A stretch of 56,892 bases of DNA, taken from assembly GCA_049515555.1 (NCBI GenBank), contig JBEKTY010000073.1, positions 1 to 56,892 on the forward strand, in the 5' to 3' direction. Below, piece by piece: positions 1 through 7,123 of this stretch (position 1 is the stretch's first letter; each line of letters begins with the position of its first letter). A program made the position numbers and the translations under genes. The notes under the pieces are model-generated. The model was not told where the DNA came from, searched no databases, and saw nothing but the letters and a program-made list of their open reading frames with translations. The DNA comes from JBEKTY01 sp049515555 (GTDB lineage Bacteria; Planctomycetota; Planctomycetia; Pirellulales; Thermoguttaceae).

Positions 1-2619
1 CGAGAACTCGCTGGGGTTGCTTGCCATTACCCGCTCGTATTCCCCCTGGGTAACCAGGTACGTCCCAAGGTAAAAGGGCCGGGTTATCCGCACCCGGTGC
101 TGCGGCCCCTCGCCCGGTAGATGATCCGTGTACCACGCGTCACCGGCATGTGTCTTCAACTCCTCCTCGATCAGTTCCTTGGGCGAGCCCATCGTAAATT
201 CGCCCGGCGGGATAAGCACCAGCTTCATGCCGATGGAGTTGGTGATCTCCAGCGGCAGGCCAAGGTGCTTGGCCCAGGCCGCTTGGTGCTCCTTGGCTTT
301 CTGGGTGTCGAAAGGGGCGACGGCGGGCGATGGCTTGCTGGCGGTCGAGACACCGGACGGTTGTGCGGCATCGGTGGTAGGGCTCAGCTTCGCCCGCTCA
401 ACCGCCGTGTCCGCCAGAACTAGGGAGACACGCAGGCCCAGGTAGGCGCAGCGGGACCCGGGCCCGAAGTCGGAGCGGTACGCCGAGCGGCAGCCCCCGG
501 CGTCGTAGTCCCAGCAGCCGCCGCGGTACACGCGGCCCGGGCCCGACGACGACCCCACTGGATCGCTCGGCGGAGACACCTTGTAGTAGTCCTTGTCATA
601 CCAATCCGCACACCATTCCCATACGTTTCCGTGAATATCATAAAGGCCCCAGGCGTTGGGCTTCTTCTGGCCCACCGGGTGCGTCTTCTTCTCCGAGTTC
701 TTCTCGTACCAGCCGTAGTCATCCAGCCCCAGCTCGCTGTCGCCGAAACAAAAGCTGCCCGTGCTCCCAGCCCGGCACGCATACTCCCACTGGGCCTCCG
801 TGGGCAAACGGTACTCACTCCTGGCGACTGTACGCGTCTCCTTTTCCCGCTCCATCAACTTCCTGAAAAACACCTGGCAATCCTCCCAAGTGACCATCTC
901 CACGGGATTCTTCGGCCTCTTGAACTGGCTCGGGTTGTTGCCCAGGCCCATCACCGCCTCCCACTCCTCCTGCGTTACCTCGTGCTTGCCCAGATAGAAC
1001 GGCTTCGTGATCCGCACTTTATGGGCATCGCCGCCCTCGCCCATCATGAACTCGCCTGGCGGGATGAGCAGCAGCTTCATGCCGATGGAGTTGGTGATCT
1101 CCACCGGCACGCCCAGATACCTGGCCCACGCCTCCTGGTGTTTCCGGGCCTGCTCGGCGTCGAACGGGGCCACGGCAAGCGGGGGGATTTCAGATTTCAA
1201 ATCTCCGATTTGAGATTTCAGATCTGCGGTCGCCGGCGTCCGGTTGCGGAGGGTGATTGCCAGGACGATGCCCAGCAACACCACCAGGCCGCCCGCGGCG
1301 AAAGCGACGGACGACGGGCGGCGGACGACGGGCGCCAGCCATTGAAGGGCCATAGACGACCGGCGACGGACGACGGGCGACGGACGGGAAGGCCCCGGTC
1401 CGTCGCCCGTCGGGATAACGACGTGCGGTGGGGTGCGATCCCCGGGCGCGGGCTTCTTCTGCCGCGTCGGCGGGGCCAGCGGCACACGGAGTGTGCCGGA
1501 TACATTGCGGTCTTCCTGGAGAAAGGCCAGGCTCTGGGCCAGGGCCGCGCTGGAGGGCCCTTCCGAGGGTTGGGCGACCGGCTGTCCAGACAAGGCGGCC
1601 AACACTGCCTCCAACTCGGCCACTACCTCGGTCATCGACTGATAGCGGTCTTCGGGCTGCTTGGCCACCATCCGCTGGAACAGCTCGTCCAGCTCGGCAG
1701 GCACGTCCGGCCTGGCCGCGGAAAGCGATGGGATTGGGGCCTGCTGGTGCGCCAGCAAAATCTGCATCAGTGTCTCGCCCCGGTAGGGCGGATGGCCGGT
1801 TAACAACCGATGGAGCGTACAGCCCAGGGCGTAGATGTCGGTGCGATGGTCGGCCGCGTGGCTGTCCAGGGCCTGCTCGGGCGACATGTAGTCACAGGTG
1901 CCCATCACCTGGCCCGAGCCGGTCAGGCGATCCTGGCCGGAATCGTCGGCCAGCCCGGCGATGCGTGCCAAGCCCATGTCCAGGATTTTGACCGTACCAT
2001 CCTTGTCCATCAGCAGGTTGCTGGGCTTGATGTCGCGGTGCACGATCCCCTTGTCGTGGGCATACTGGAGCCCGCGGGCAGCCTGGAGGGTACACTCGAC
2101 GGCGGCATGCACGGCCATCGGCCCCCGGTCCTTGACGATGGCCGCCAAGTCCTTGCCCTCCACGTACTCCATCACCAGGTAGTGGACCCCGTTGTGTTCA
2201 CTAGCGTCGTGGGCGGCCACGATGTTGGGGTGCATCAGCTTGGCGGCGGCCTCGACCTCGCGGTAAAAGCGTCTGACGGCATCGGGCGATCCGAGCGACT
2301 TCTCGGCGATCATCTTTACGGCCACCGTGCGTTTCATCCGGCGGTGCTGGGCCTTGAGGACCACACCCATGCCGCCCTCGCCCAGCTTATCGAGCACCAC
2401 GTACTCGCCGAAGACCAGGCCCTTGGTCTTGCCGTCATAGACGGCCTGGGCCTGGTACTTGGTGAGCTTTCCGGCCCGATAGAGCGCGGCCACCAGGGCC
2501 TTGACATCGCGGGGCCGCTCGGCCGGCGGCAGACTGTCGTGGAACGCGGCGAGTTCGGCCGCCGACATCAGGCCGCTTTGCGTCAGCCGCTCGATGAACT
2601 GCTGGACGGTGATCGCCAT
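1..2619 (-). CDS. Membrane Ser/Thr protein kinase with two formylglycine-generating-enzyme-like domains (3' end cut by window edge)
   Basis: The ORF starts at ATG 2619 and is open for 873 codons to the window edge. Residues 72 to about 335 form a Hanks-type kinase: glycine loop GEGGMG at 80-85, Lys102, HRD at 194-196, and DMG in place of DFG at 214-216. About 100 residues of low-complexity linker follow, then one membrane segment near residue 440. An FGE-sulfatase/SUMF1-like domain spans about 500-735 (VEITNSIGMKLLLIPPGEF, then GNVWEWCADWYD). A second copy starts near 790 (EITNSIGMKLVLIPPGEF) and is cut at NPSEFS. Kinase-SUMF1 fusions are common in planctomycetes; the extracellular part is probably a binding or scaffold domain (inference). 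The linker contains three repeat families, listed separately. Confidence 0.93.
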   Translation of the reverse strand, partial: MAITVQQFIERLTQSGLMSAAELAAFHDSLPPAERPRDVKALVAALYRAGKLTKYQAQAVYDGKTKGLVFGEYVVLDKLGEGGMGVVLKAQHRRMKRTVAVKMIAEKSLGSPDAVRRFYREVEAAAKLMHPNIVAAHDASEHNGVHYLVMEYVEGKDLAAIVKDRGPMAVHAAVECTLQAARGLQYAHDKGIVHRDIKPSNLLMDKDGTVKILDMGLARIAGLADDSGQDRLTGSGQVMGTCDYMSPEQALDSHAADHRTDIYALGCTLHRLLTGHPPYRGETLMQILLAHQQAPIPSLSAARPDVPAELDELFQRMVAKQPEDRYQSMTEVVAELEAVLAALSGQPVAQPSEGPSSAALAQSLAFLQEDRNVSGTLRVPLAPPTRQKKPAPGDRTPPHVVIPTGDGPGPSRPSPVVRRRSSMALQWLAPVVRRPSSVAFAAGGLVVLLGIVLAITLRNRTPATADLKSQIGDLKSEIPPLAVAPFDAEQARKHQEAWARYLGVPVEITNSIGMKLLLIPPGEFMMGEGGDAHKVRITKPFYLGKHEVTQEEWEAVMGLGNNPSQFKRPKNPVEMVTWEDCQVFFRKLMEREKETRTVARSEYRLPTEAQWEYACRAGSTGSFCFGDSELGLDDYGWYEKNSEKKTHPVGQKKPNAWGLYDIHGNVWEWCADWYDKDYYKVSPPSDPVGSSSGPGRVYRGGCWDYDAGGCRSAYRSDFGPGSRCAYLGLRVSLVLADTAVERAKLSPTTDAAQPSGVSTASKPSPAVAPFDTQKAKEHQAAWAKHLGLPLEITNSIGMKLVLIPPGEFTMGSPKELIEEELKTHAGDAWYTDHLPGEGPQHRVRITRPFYLGTYLVTQGEYERVMASNPSEFS
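1186..1225. repeat. ATTTCAGATTT-type self-similar repeat inside the kinase linker
   Basis: Near-tandem, partly palindromic units of ATTTCAGATTT and its complement. They are read in frame as LKSQIGDLKSEI just outside the membrane segment of the kinase. Length and frame keep the ORF open. Confidence 0.8.
1306..1402. repeat. CGACGGACGACGGG repeat in the kinase linker
   Basis: Degenerate tandem copies of a CGACGGACGACGGG unit, encoding Arg/Pro/Ser/Val runs (VVRRRSS, VVRRPSSV) on both sides of the point where the linker enters the membrane segment. Confidence 0.8.
1480..1510. repeat. Palindromic CACACGGAGTGTG repeat (family B) inside the kinase linker
   Basis: Contains the palindrome GGCACACGGAGTGTGCC followed by GGATACATT. 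The same block with one mismatch occurs at 8426-8456 in gspJ. It encodes NVSGTLRVP in the kinase. Confidence 0.85.
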
Positions 2620-2878
2620 CGACAGGCCCCGCCTGGAAGGGGACAGTCCCATTTCGCCGCACAAGGGGACAGTCCCATTTTCGTCGGACGAAAATCGGGA
2701 CAGTCCCCGGACCGTTGGGGTACGACCATTTATCCACTATACCCACAGGCCGACGTGGCCGAAAGGCCCCGGCAGAATGGTCTTTCACATGCTCAACCGC
2801 GCAATTGCCCACGCCGATTTTCGGCGGGGGCGGGGAACACGGATACTTGGACTTGTCCCCCGCGTTATCCAGACTATT
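2620..2878. repeat. Intergenic region with GGGACAGTCCC repeats
   Basis: The gap between the end of gspM and the kinase start holds three copies of a GGGGACAGTCCC palindrome at about 2639-2709. The last two flank an inverted TTTTCGTC/GACGAAAA pair. A related GGGGACAAGTCC occurs at about 2853-2864. No gene was seen. Confidence 0.75.
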
Positions 2879-3793
2879 TCATTCCTGCACCTCGACGCCG
2901 CCGCGGAGATTCTCGCCGCCCCGCAGCCGGCGGTGATGGCCGTCGAAATCCACAATGACTTCGTTCGACGGGCCGATCGACCGGACCTTGCCGTGGAGCC
3001 GGCCGACCTGAAAATCGTCGCCCTCGCCCAGCTTCCAGGTCTTGCCCTTGATGCGGTCCTGGAGCCAGATCTGCCGGGCGCCGTCCGACTCGGTGAATGC
3101 CGTAACGAATGCGTACTCGGCGACATCGACGCCCTTCTCGACGGCAACTGCCGGCGCCGGCGAGTAAGCGGCGAAGAGGTTTCGGGCGACGATGGCCTGG
3201 CGATAATCGGCGGGCTTGGCCAGCCGCAGTCCCCTGCCCGGCTCGGGGCTGAGGCGGTCCTTCGAGTCGGCCCCCGGCAGCGCCAGGGCCTCGACGGTCA
3301 GATTCACGTCCAGCGCGCCGGACCTTTCCACGGGCTTGACGTCCAACTGGCGGATCTGGTGCAGGTGGCCGGCGGAATAAAAGGCGTAGAGAAACTCGGT
3401 CAGGTCGGACAGCGAGGCGCGGCCGTGCAATATGAAGGAAAGCCGCGTGAACATGCTGCGCCGCGCTTCCACCTCCTTCGATTCGATGGTCAGTTGGCGG
3501 AAGCCAACACGGGCGGCCAGTCCGCGGAGCCAGTTCTGGTAGAGCGAGCGGGCGGTGGCCGTTTCGGCCGGCAGCGAGCGGCGCTGCCACCCGGCGAGCC
3601 GCTTGGCGTCGCGGCCGGCAAGATCCAACTCCTTCTGTTTCTTCTCGACCTCGGCCGCCAGCCGGTCGCGGTCGGTGACCAGCGCGGCGGCCGAGCGGCT
3701 GTCGCCGGCCAAGAACAGCAGCCAGACGGCCACCAGCAGGACCAATCCGCCGGTAGCCGCGGCCAGGATTCTCTCGCGGCGCTGGAACTTCAT
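2879..3793 (-). CDS. gspM: GspM/PilO-like type II secretion inner-membrane protein
   Basis: A 304-residue protein from ATG 3793. It has one N-terminal membrane segment (residues 8-28), then a coiled-coil stretch (DRDRLAAEVEKKQKELDLAG) and a periplasmic ferredoxin-like region, the architecture of GspM/PilO. The C-terminal ~100 residues resemble a GspC/PilP-like beta domain (WKLGEGDDFQVGRLHGKV), so it may combine the two roles. Its ATG overlaps the stop of gspL (ATGA), so it is translationally coupled and is the last gene of the operon. Sequence conservation in this family is weak; the call rests on topology and position. Confidence 0.75.
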   Translation of the reverse strand: MKFQRRERILAAATGGLVLLVAVWLLFLAGDSRSAAALVTDRDRLAAEVEKKQKELDLAGRDAKRLAGWQRRSLPAETATARSLYQNWLRGLAARVGFRQLTIESKEVEARRSMFTRLSFILHGRASLSDLTEFLYAFYSAGHLHQIRQLDVKPVERSGALDVNLTVEALALPGADSKDRLSPEPGRGLRLAKPADYRQAIVARNLFAAYSPAPAVAVEKGVDVAEYAFVTAFTESDGARQIWLQDRIKGKTWKLGEGDDFQVGRLHGKVRSIGPSNEVIVDFDGHHRRLRGGENLRGGVEVQE

Positions 3794-5220
3794 GGCTCGC
3801 CCCTGCTCTTTAGCGACACTGAAGTCTCGTATCGCCAGGAATAGTGGCGAACGGACGGGTCTTCCCGGCTGCTCTTGCTGTTGCTCTGGCCGCCGCCGGC
3901 GCGCAGGGCTTCTTCCATTTTCGGGATGACCGACGAGTCGCGGACCCAGCCTTTGAGGTCCATTTGGCTTCCGCCCTGCCGGGTGCTTGCGGTCCACTGG
4001 CCAAGCAGGGCATCCTTGGCCGGTGGAAAGCCGCGGCTCAGGTCGTAGAGCTGATCGAGCCAGACGACTTCGCCCTCGGTCCACTTGGAGATCTCGGCCA
4101 CCGTGGCGCGGACTTTCTTGCCCGCGGGCAACGACTGGTCCAGCGCCTTCGAGCGGGCCTCCAAGCGCTCGACTTCGGCGGCGAGCAGGTAATGCTCGAC
4201 GCGGGCGTAGATGCAATAGGCCAGAAGCGCGGCCCCGGCCGTGGCGGCCAGCGTGACCCATTTCTTGCGGCGGCTGCGGGGCTCGATGCGGTGGCGCGGG
4301 TGCAGGAAGTCGATGGCCTGGCCCGACTGGGCCACCTCCGCCAGCAGCGCGCCCAACACGGGCGCGAAGCGGCCGGGATGCTCCGGCGGCGCTTGGCGCA
4401 CCGCCGGCCCCAACTCCAGACCGGCCAGCGGATCGAACAGCTCGGTGGGCAGCCCCAACTCGGTCTGGACGCAGCGGGCCAGCTCGGCGTGCACAGGCCC
4501 CTGCCCGCAGAACACGATCGAGCCCACCTTCCGGCCGCGCAACTGATTCTGCACGGCGGCCAGGGTCAGGCGGATCTCGGCCACCAGGGCCGGCAGGGGC
4601 GGCGGGTCGCCGCTCACTCGGGTCGTGCGCAAGAAGAGGGCCTGGTCGCCGGCCACGGCCGTCAACTCGGCCTCGTCGGGCAGCAGGTCGACCAGCAGGC
4701 GGACCTGGCCCGCCGGGCCCGCTTTCTCGCGGGCCAACCGCGCCGCGGCCGCGCACGACCGCAGCAGCAGGCGTCGCATCTTCAGGCCCGCCGCCCGGCA
4801 GACCGCCTCGATCTGCGCGACCATGGCCGGGGCAATGGCAGTGGCCAGGACAGTCCGCGGTCCCCCGGGCCGCTCGTCGATGGGCACGAAGTCCAGGAGC
4901 CAGCGGTCATCCAACTCGTTGAACTCCCGCGCCGCCTGGAAACGGACCAATTCCGGCAGCTCCTCGTCGGGGGCCGGGGGCAGTTGGAGCTGCCGCAGCT
5001 CGATGCTGGTGCGGCCGACGGCCACCAGGGTCTCGGGCCGGCCGAGGCCCCGGGCATCGAGCTCGGCGGCGATTCGCCGGCCGAGCGCTTCGCGTCCGTC
5101 GCCCGCTTCCCCGTAAGCAATCGAGAAGGCCTGTTCGATCACGGCGTGTCGGCCGTGGCCCGAGGCCACCGCCAGGCGGACTTCACCGTTGTTCCATTCC
5201 AAGGCCAGAAGTTGAGGCAT
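3790..5220 (-). CDS. gspL: GspL/PilM-like cytoplasmic actin-fold protein with PilN-like tail
   Basis: A 476-residue protein from ATG 5220. Residues 1 to about 315 look like an actin-like ATPase-fold domain of the PilM/GspL type (start LLALEWNNGEVRLAVA; FQAAREFNELDDRWLLDF). A membrane segment lies at about 321-340 (VTLAATAGAALLAYCIYA), and a periplasmic PilN/GspL-like segment follows. In type II secretion GspL recruits the GspE ATPase to the inner membrane and contacts GspM, whose gene overlaps its stop. It is separated from gspK by 187 bp that hold only repeats. Confidence 0.8.
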   Translation of the reverse strand: MPQLLALEWNNGEVRLAVASGHGRHAVIEQAFSIAYGEAGDGREALGRRIAAELDARGLGRPETLVAVGRTSIELRQLQLPPAPDEELPELVRFQAAREFNELDDRWLLDFVPIDERPGGPRTVLATAIAPAMVAQIEAVCRAAGLKMRRLLLRSCAAAARLAREKAGPAGQVRLLVDLLPDEAELTAVAGDQALFLRTTRVSGDPPPLPALVAEIRLTLAAVQNQLRGRKVGSIVFCGQGPVHAELARCVQTELGLPTELFDPLAGLELGPAVRQAPPEHPGRFAPVLGALLAEVAQSGQAIDFLHPRHRIEPRSRRKKWVTLAATAGAALLAYCIYARVEHYLLAAEVERLEARSKALDQSLPAGKKVRATVAEISKWTEGEVVWLDQLYDLSRGFPPAKDALLGQWTASTRQGGSQMDLKGWVRDSSVIPKMEEALRAGGGQSNSKSSREDPSVRHYSWRYETSVSLKSRGEP

Positions 5221-5224
5221 GGGC

Positions 5225-5270
5225 AGTTTTCAGTGTTCAGTGTTCAGTTTTCAGTTTTCGGTGTTCAGCG
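5225..5270. repeat. TTTTCAGTGTTCAG tandem repeat (family C)
   Basis: Tandem, slightly varied copies of CAGTTTTCAGTGTTCAG immediately upstream of gspL. A second copy is at 29111-29141. Confidence 0.85.
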
Positions 5271-5274
5271 TCTG

Positions 5275-5398
5275 GTCCCCTCTCCCTCCGGGAGAGGGTT
5301 AGGGTGAGGGCGAATTTGTGATAGTCCTTGCGACTCGGGTAGCTGTATCTAACGCGGCCTGCCCTCACCCTGCCCTCTCCCGGAGGGAGAGGGGACCA
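5275..5398. repeat. Inverted pair of CCCTCTCCCTCCGGGAGAGGG elements (family A)
   Basis: Copy one (about 5275-5310) contains CTCTCCCTCCGGGAGAG followed by a G-rich tail. Copy two (about 5361-5398) is the reverse complement, 50 bp away. The same head-to-head pair recurs at 6938-7062, and a single copy at 28377-28412. The geometry is that of a REP/BIME-type element. Confidence 0.85.
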
Positions 5399-5407
5399 CG
5401 ATAATCG

Positions 5408-7123
5408 TCACTTTCCGCTCGCCGGCGAGTCGGCCGTCCCCAGTGCGGGTTCCACGGGAAAGCCGCCGGGTGAGCGGCTTATATCTCTCCAGAATAATAC
5501 CTTGGTCGGATTGCTGGTAGCGTCGAGGATGACTTCCAAGCGGGCGGTGGAGCCACCCTGGTCGAAGCCGCCGATGATCTGGGCCCGATACACGCTGCCG
5601 CCCGCCGTCACGAACGGCTCGAGGGTCTTCATGGTCGCCAGCGGCACCAGTCCCTCGCTCAGCAGCCAGGTGGCATATTTCTGGTCCGGGGGGGCGGCCG
5701 TGGGGTCCTGCACCCGCCGGGAGATGATCTGGTCGGCCAACTCGCTCGTTATGCCCGGGATGCACAAGAGGACCGCCCGCGGGGCCTGGTTGACGTTGAT
5801 CCGCCCCGGAGTGCGCTTGGCGGTCGAGACGCTCGTGTTGTCCAGAAGCTTCGGCAGGTACGTGGACATCGCCGCGGTGTCGGTGGAAAAGGGATTGGGC
5901 AGCGGCCGGGATTGCGTGGTCCCCGGTTTGGGCCCCGGAACCGTGATCGTCACCTGCGCGCCGATCAGGTCCAACACGCTGGAAAGGCTCTTGCCGGCCG
6001 GTTTGGTCATATCCAATTGGCCGCTTGCGTCCAAGGCGGGACTGGTCTGGCGGTAGGCGATGATGAACGTCGCGGAAGCCACGTCCAATACCTGCTCCAG
6101 GGCCGTGAAAAGCTGGTTCAGATCGCTTTGGTTGAGATTGATCTTGGCCGTGCCGTCGGCCTTCAAGTTCGATTCGGCGCTATAGAGCGTGAGGTAGGCG
6201 GCCCAGCCGTGGTCCATCGAGCCGTCGGAGTTATCGACGCCGGCCATCGCCAACGCGTCGGCGGAGGCCGCGGTGCTCAGGCCCAGGGGCGCGGCGTCCA
6301 GGCCGAAGAGCAACTCGGGCGTCACGCCGCGGACCAGCAAGAGTTCTTCGATCGTCACCGGCGGACCGTTGCGTGCGGCATAGGGCGGCGAGAGCGACCC
6401 GTAGAAATCGGACTCGGCCCCCGACGGGCGGGGCGTGTCGTCCGCGTCGATCCAATCCAGGATGGCGTCGGAGATCTCGTCGGTCATGCCCGGCAAGGCC
6501 ATCAGCGTCGTCTTGGCGTCCTCCGGCTTTCCGATTGTCAGGATCGTGGCAAGGTTGATGCGGGTCGACTCGTCTTGCAGGCCGTAGCGGACACCGGCAA
6601 TGGTCGTGCCGCCGTCGTCGATCCGCGGAGCGATCACCCAGCAGCGGCCGCGGTCCTGCGGCGCCGCGTCGTCGGCAATGAGCACCGCCTGGAAGCGCTG
6701 CGGATTGTCGTACAGCCCGCCGGCATCGGTTTGATCGGCGGGATCGCGATCGAGGAACTGGCGTGCCAACTCGGCGCCCGACTGGGCCAGCACCCGGGCC
6801 CGAACCTGCCGGCCGGCGGTCTGGGCCGCCTTCCGCTCGGTCAGCATGAGGTCGGAGAACCCGACCGCCGCCAGGGTCAGCATAGCGATGACCACCAGCA
6901 CCACGAGCAGGACGATGCCGTTACGGGCCGACCCGCGGTCCCCTCTCCCTCCGGGAGAGGGCAGGGTGAGGGGGAATGGGCGAGGATCCTGCGTGTCCCG
7001 GTTTTCGTGCCCAACGCAGTCTCCCCTCATCCCGGCCCTCTTCCGGAGGGAGAGGGGGACCACTTGTCCGGCCTCCGCCCCTTGTCCAGGCCCCGCCCCA
7101 ATTTGCAAGACTCCAGCTTTCAC
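5408..7123 (-). CDS. gspK: GspK-like minor pseudopilin with repeat-expanded leader
   Basis: A 571-residue protein from GTG 7123, directly after the TAA of gspJ. The mature N-terminus IVLLVVLVVIAML follows RNG at the predicted prepilin cleavage site (residue 69). GspK hallmarks are visible: long size, helix-hairpin-helix stretches (ALPGMTDEISDAILDWIDADDTP; RINVNQAPRAVLLCIPGIT) and a large alpha domain. GspK caps the GspH-I-J tip complex of the pseudopilus. The leader is encoded mostly by an inverted pair of family A repeats. An alternative ATG at 7030 still lies within the repeat region, and no start codon exists between the repeat and the cleavage site. Confidence 0.88.
   Translation of the reverse strand: MKAGVLQIGAGPGQGAEAGQVVPLSLRKRAGMRGDCVGHENRDTQDPRPFPLTLPSPGGRGDRGSARNGIVLLVVLVVIAMLTLAAVGFSDLMLTERKAAQTAGRQVRARVLAQSGAELARQFLDRDPADQTDAGGLYDNPQRFQAVLIADDAAPQDRGRCWVIAPRIDDGGTTIAGVRYGLQDESTRINLATILTIGKPEDAKTTLMALPGMTDEISDAILDWIDADDTPRPSGAESDFYGSLSPPYAARNGPPVTIEELLLVRGVTPELLFGLDAAPLGLSTAASADALAMAGVDNSDGSMDHGWAAYLTLYSAESNLKADGTAKINLNQSDLNQLFTALEQVLDVASATFIIAYRQTSPALDASGQLDMTKPAGKSLSSVLDLIGAQVTITVPGPKPGTTQSRPLPNPFSTDTAAMSTYLPKLLDNTSVSTAKRTPGRINVNQAPRAVLLCIPGITSELADQIISRRVQDPTAAPPDQKYATWLLSEGLVPLATMKTLEPFVTAGGSVYRAQIIGGFDQGGSTARLEVILDATSNPTKVLFWRDISRSPGGFPVEPALGTADSPASGK
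6938..7062. repeat. Inverted pair of family A repeats inside the gspK leader
   Basis: Two family A copies, at about 6938-6975 and (inverted) 7022-7062. They are translated in frame as PLTLPSPGGRGD and VPLSLRKRAGMRGD upstream of the prepilin cleavage site of GspK. Confidence 0.9.

Noticed and set aside
631..1803. Long plus-strand open frame over the kinase gene
   Set aside because: Antisense shadow of the high-GC kinase frame; no domain signature or ribosome site, while the minus strand reads a clear kinase and FGE-like domains.
3844..5307. 487-codon plus-strand frame antisense to gspL
   Set aside because: Gln/His/Arg-rich shadow typical of antisense GC-rich DNA; gspL on the other strand has operon context.
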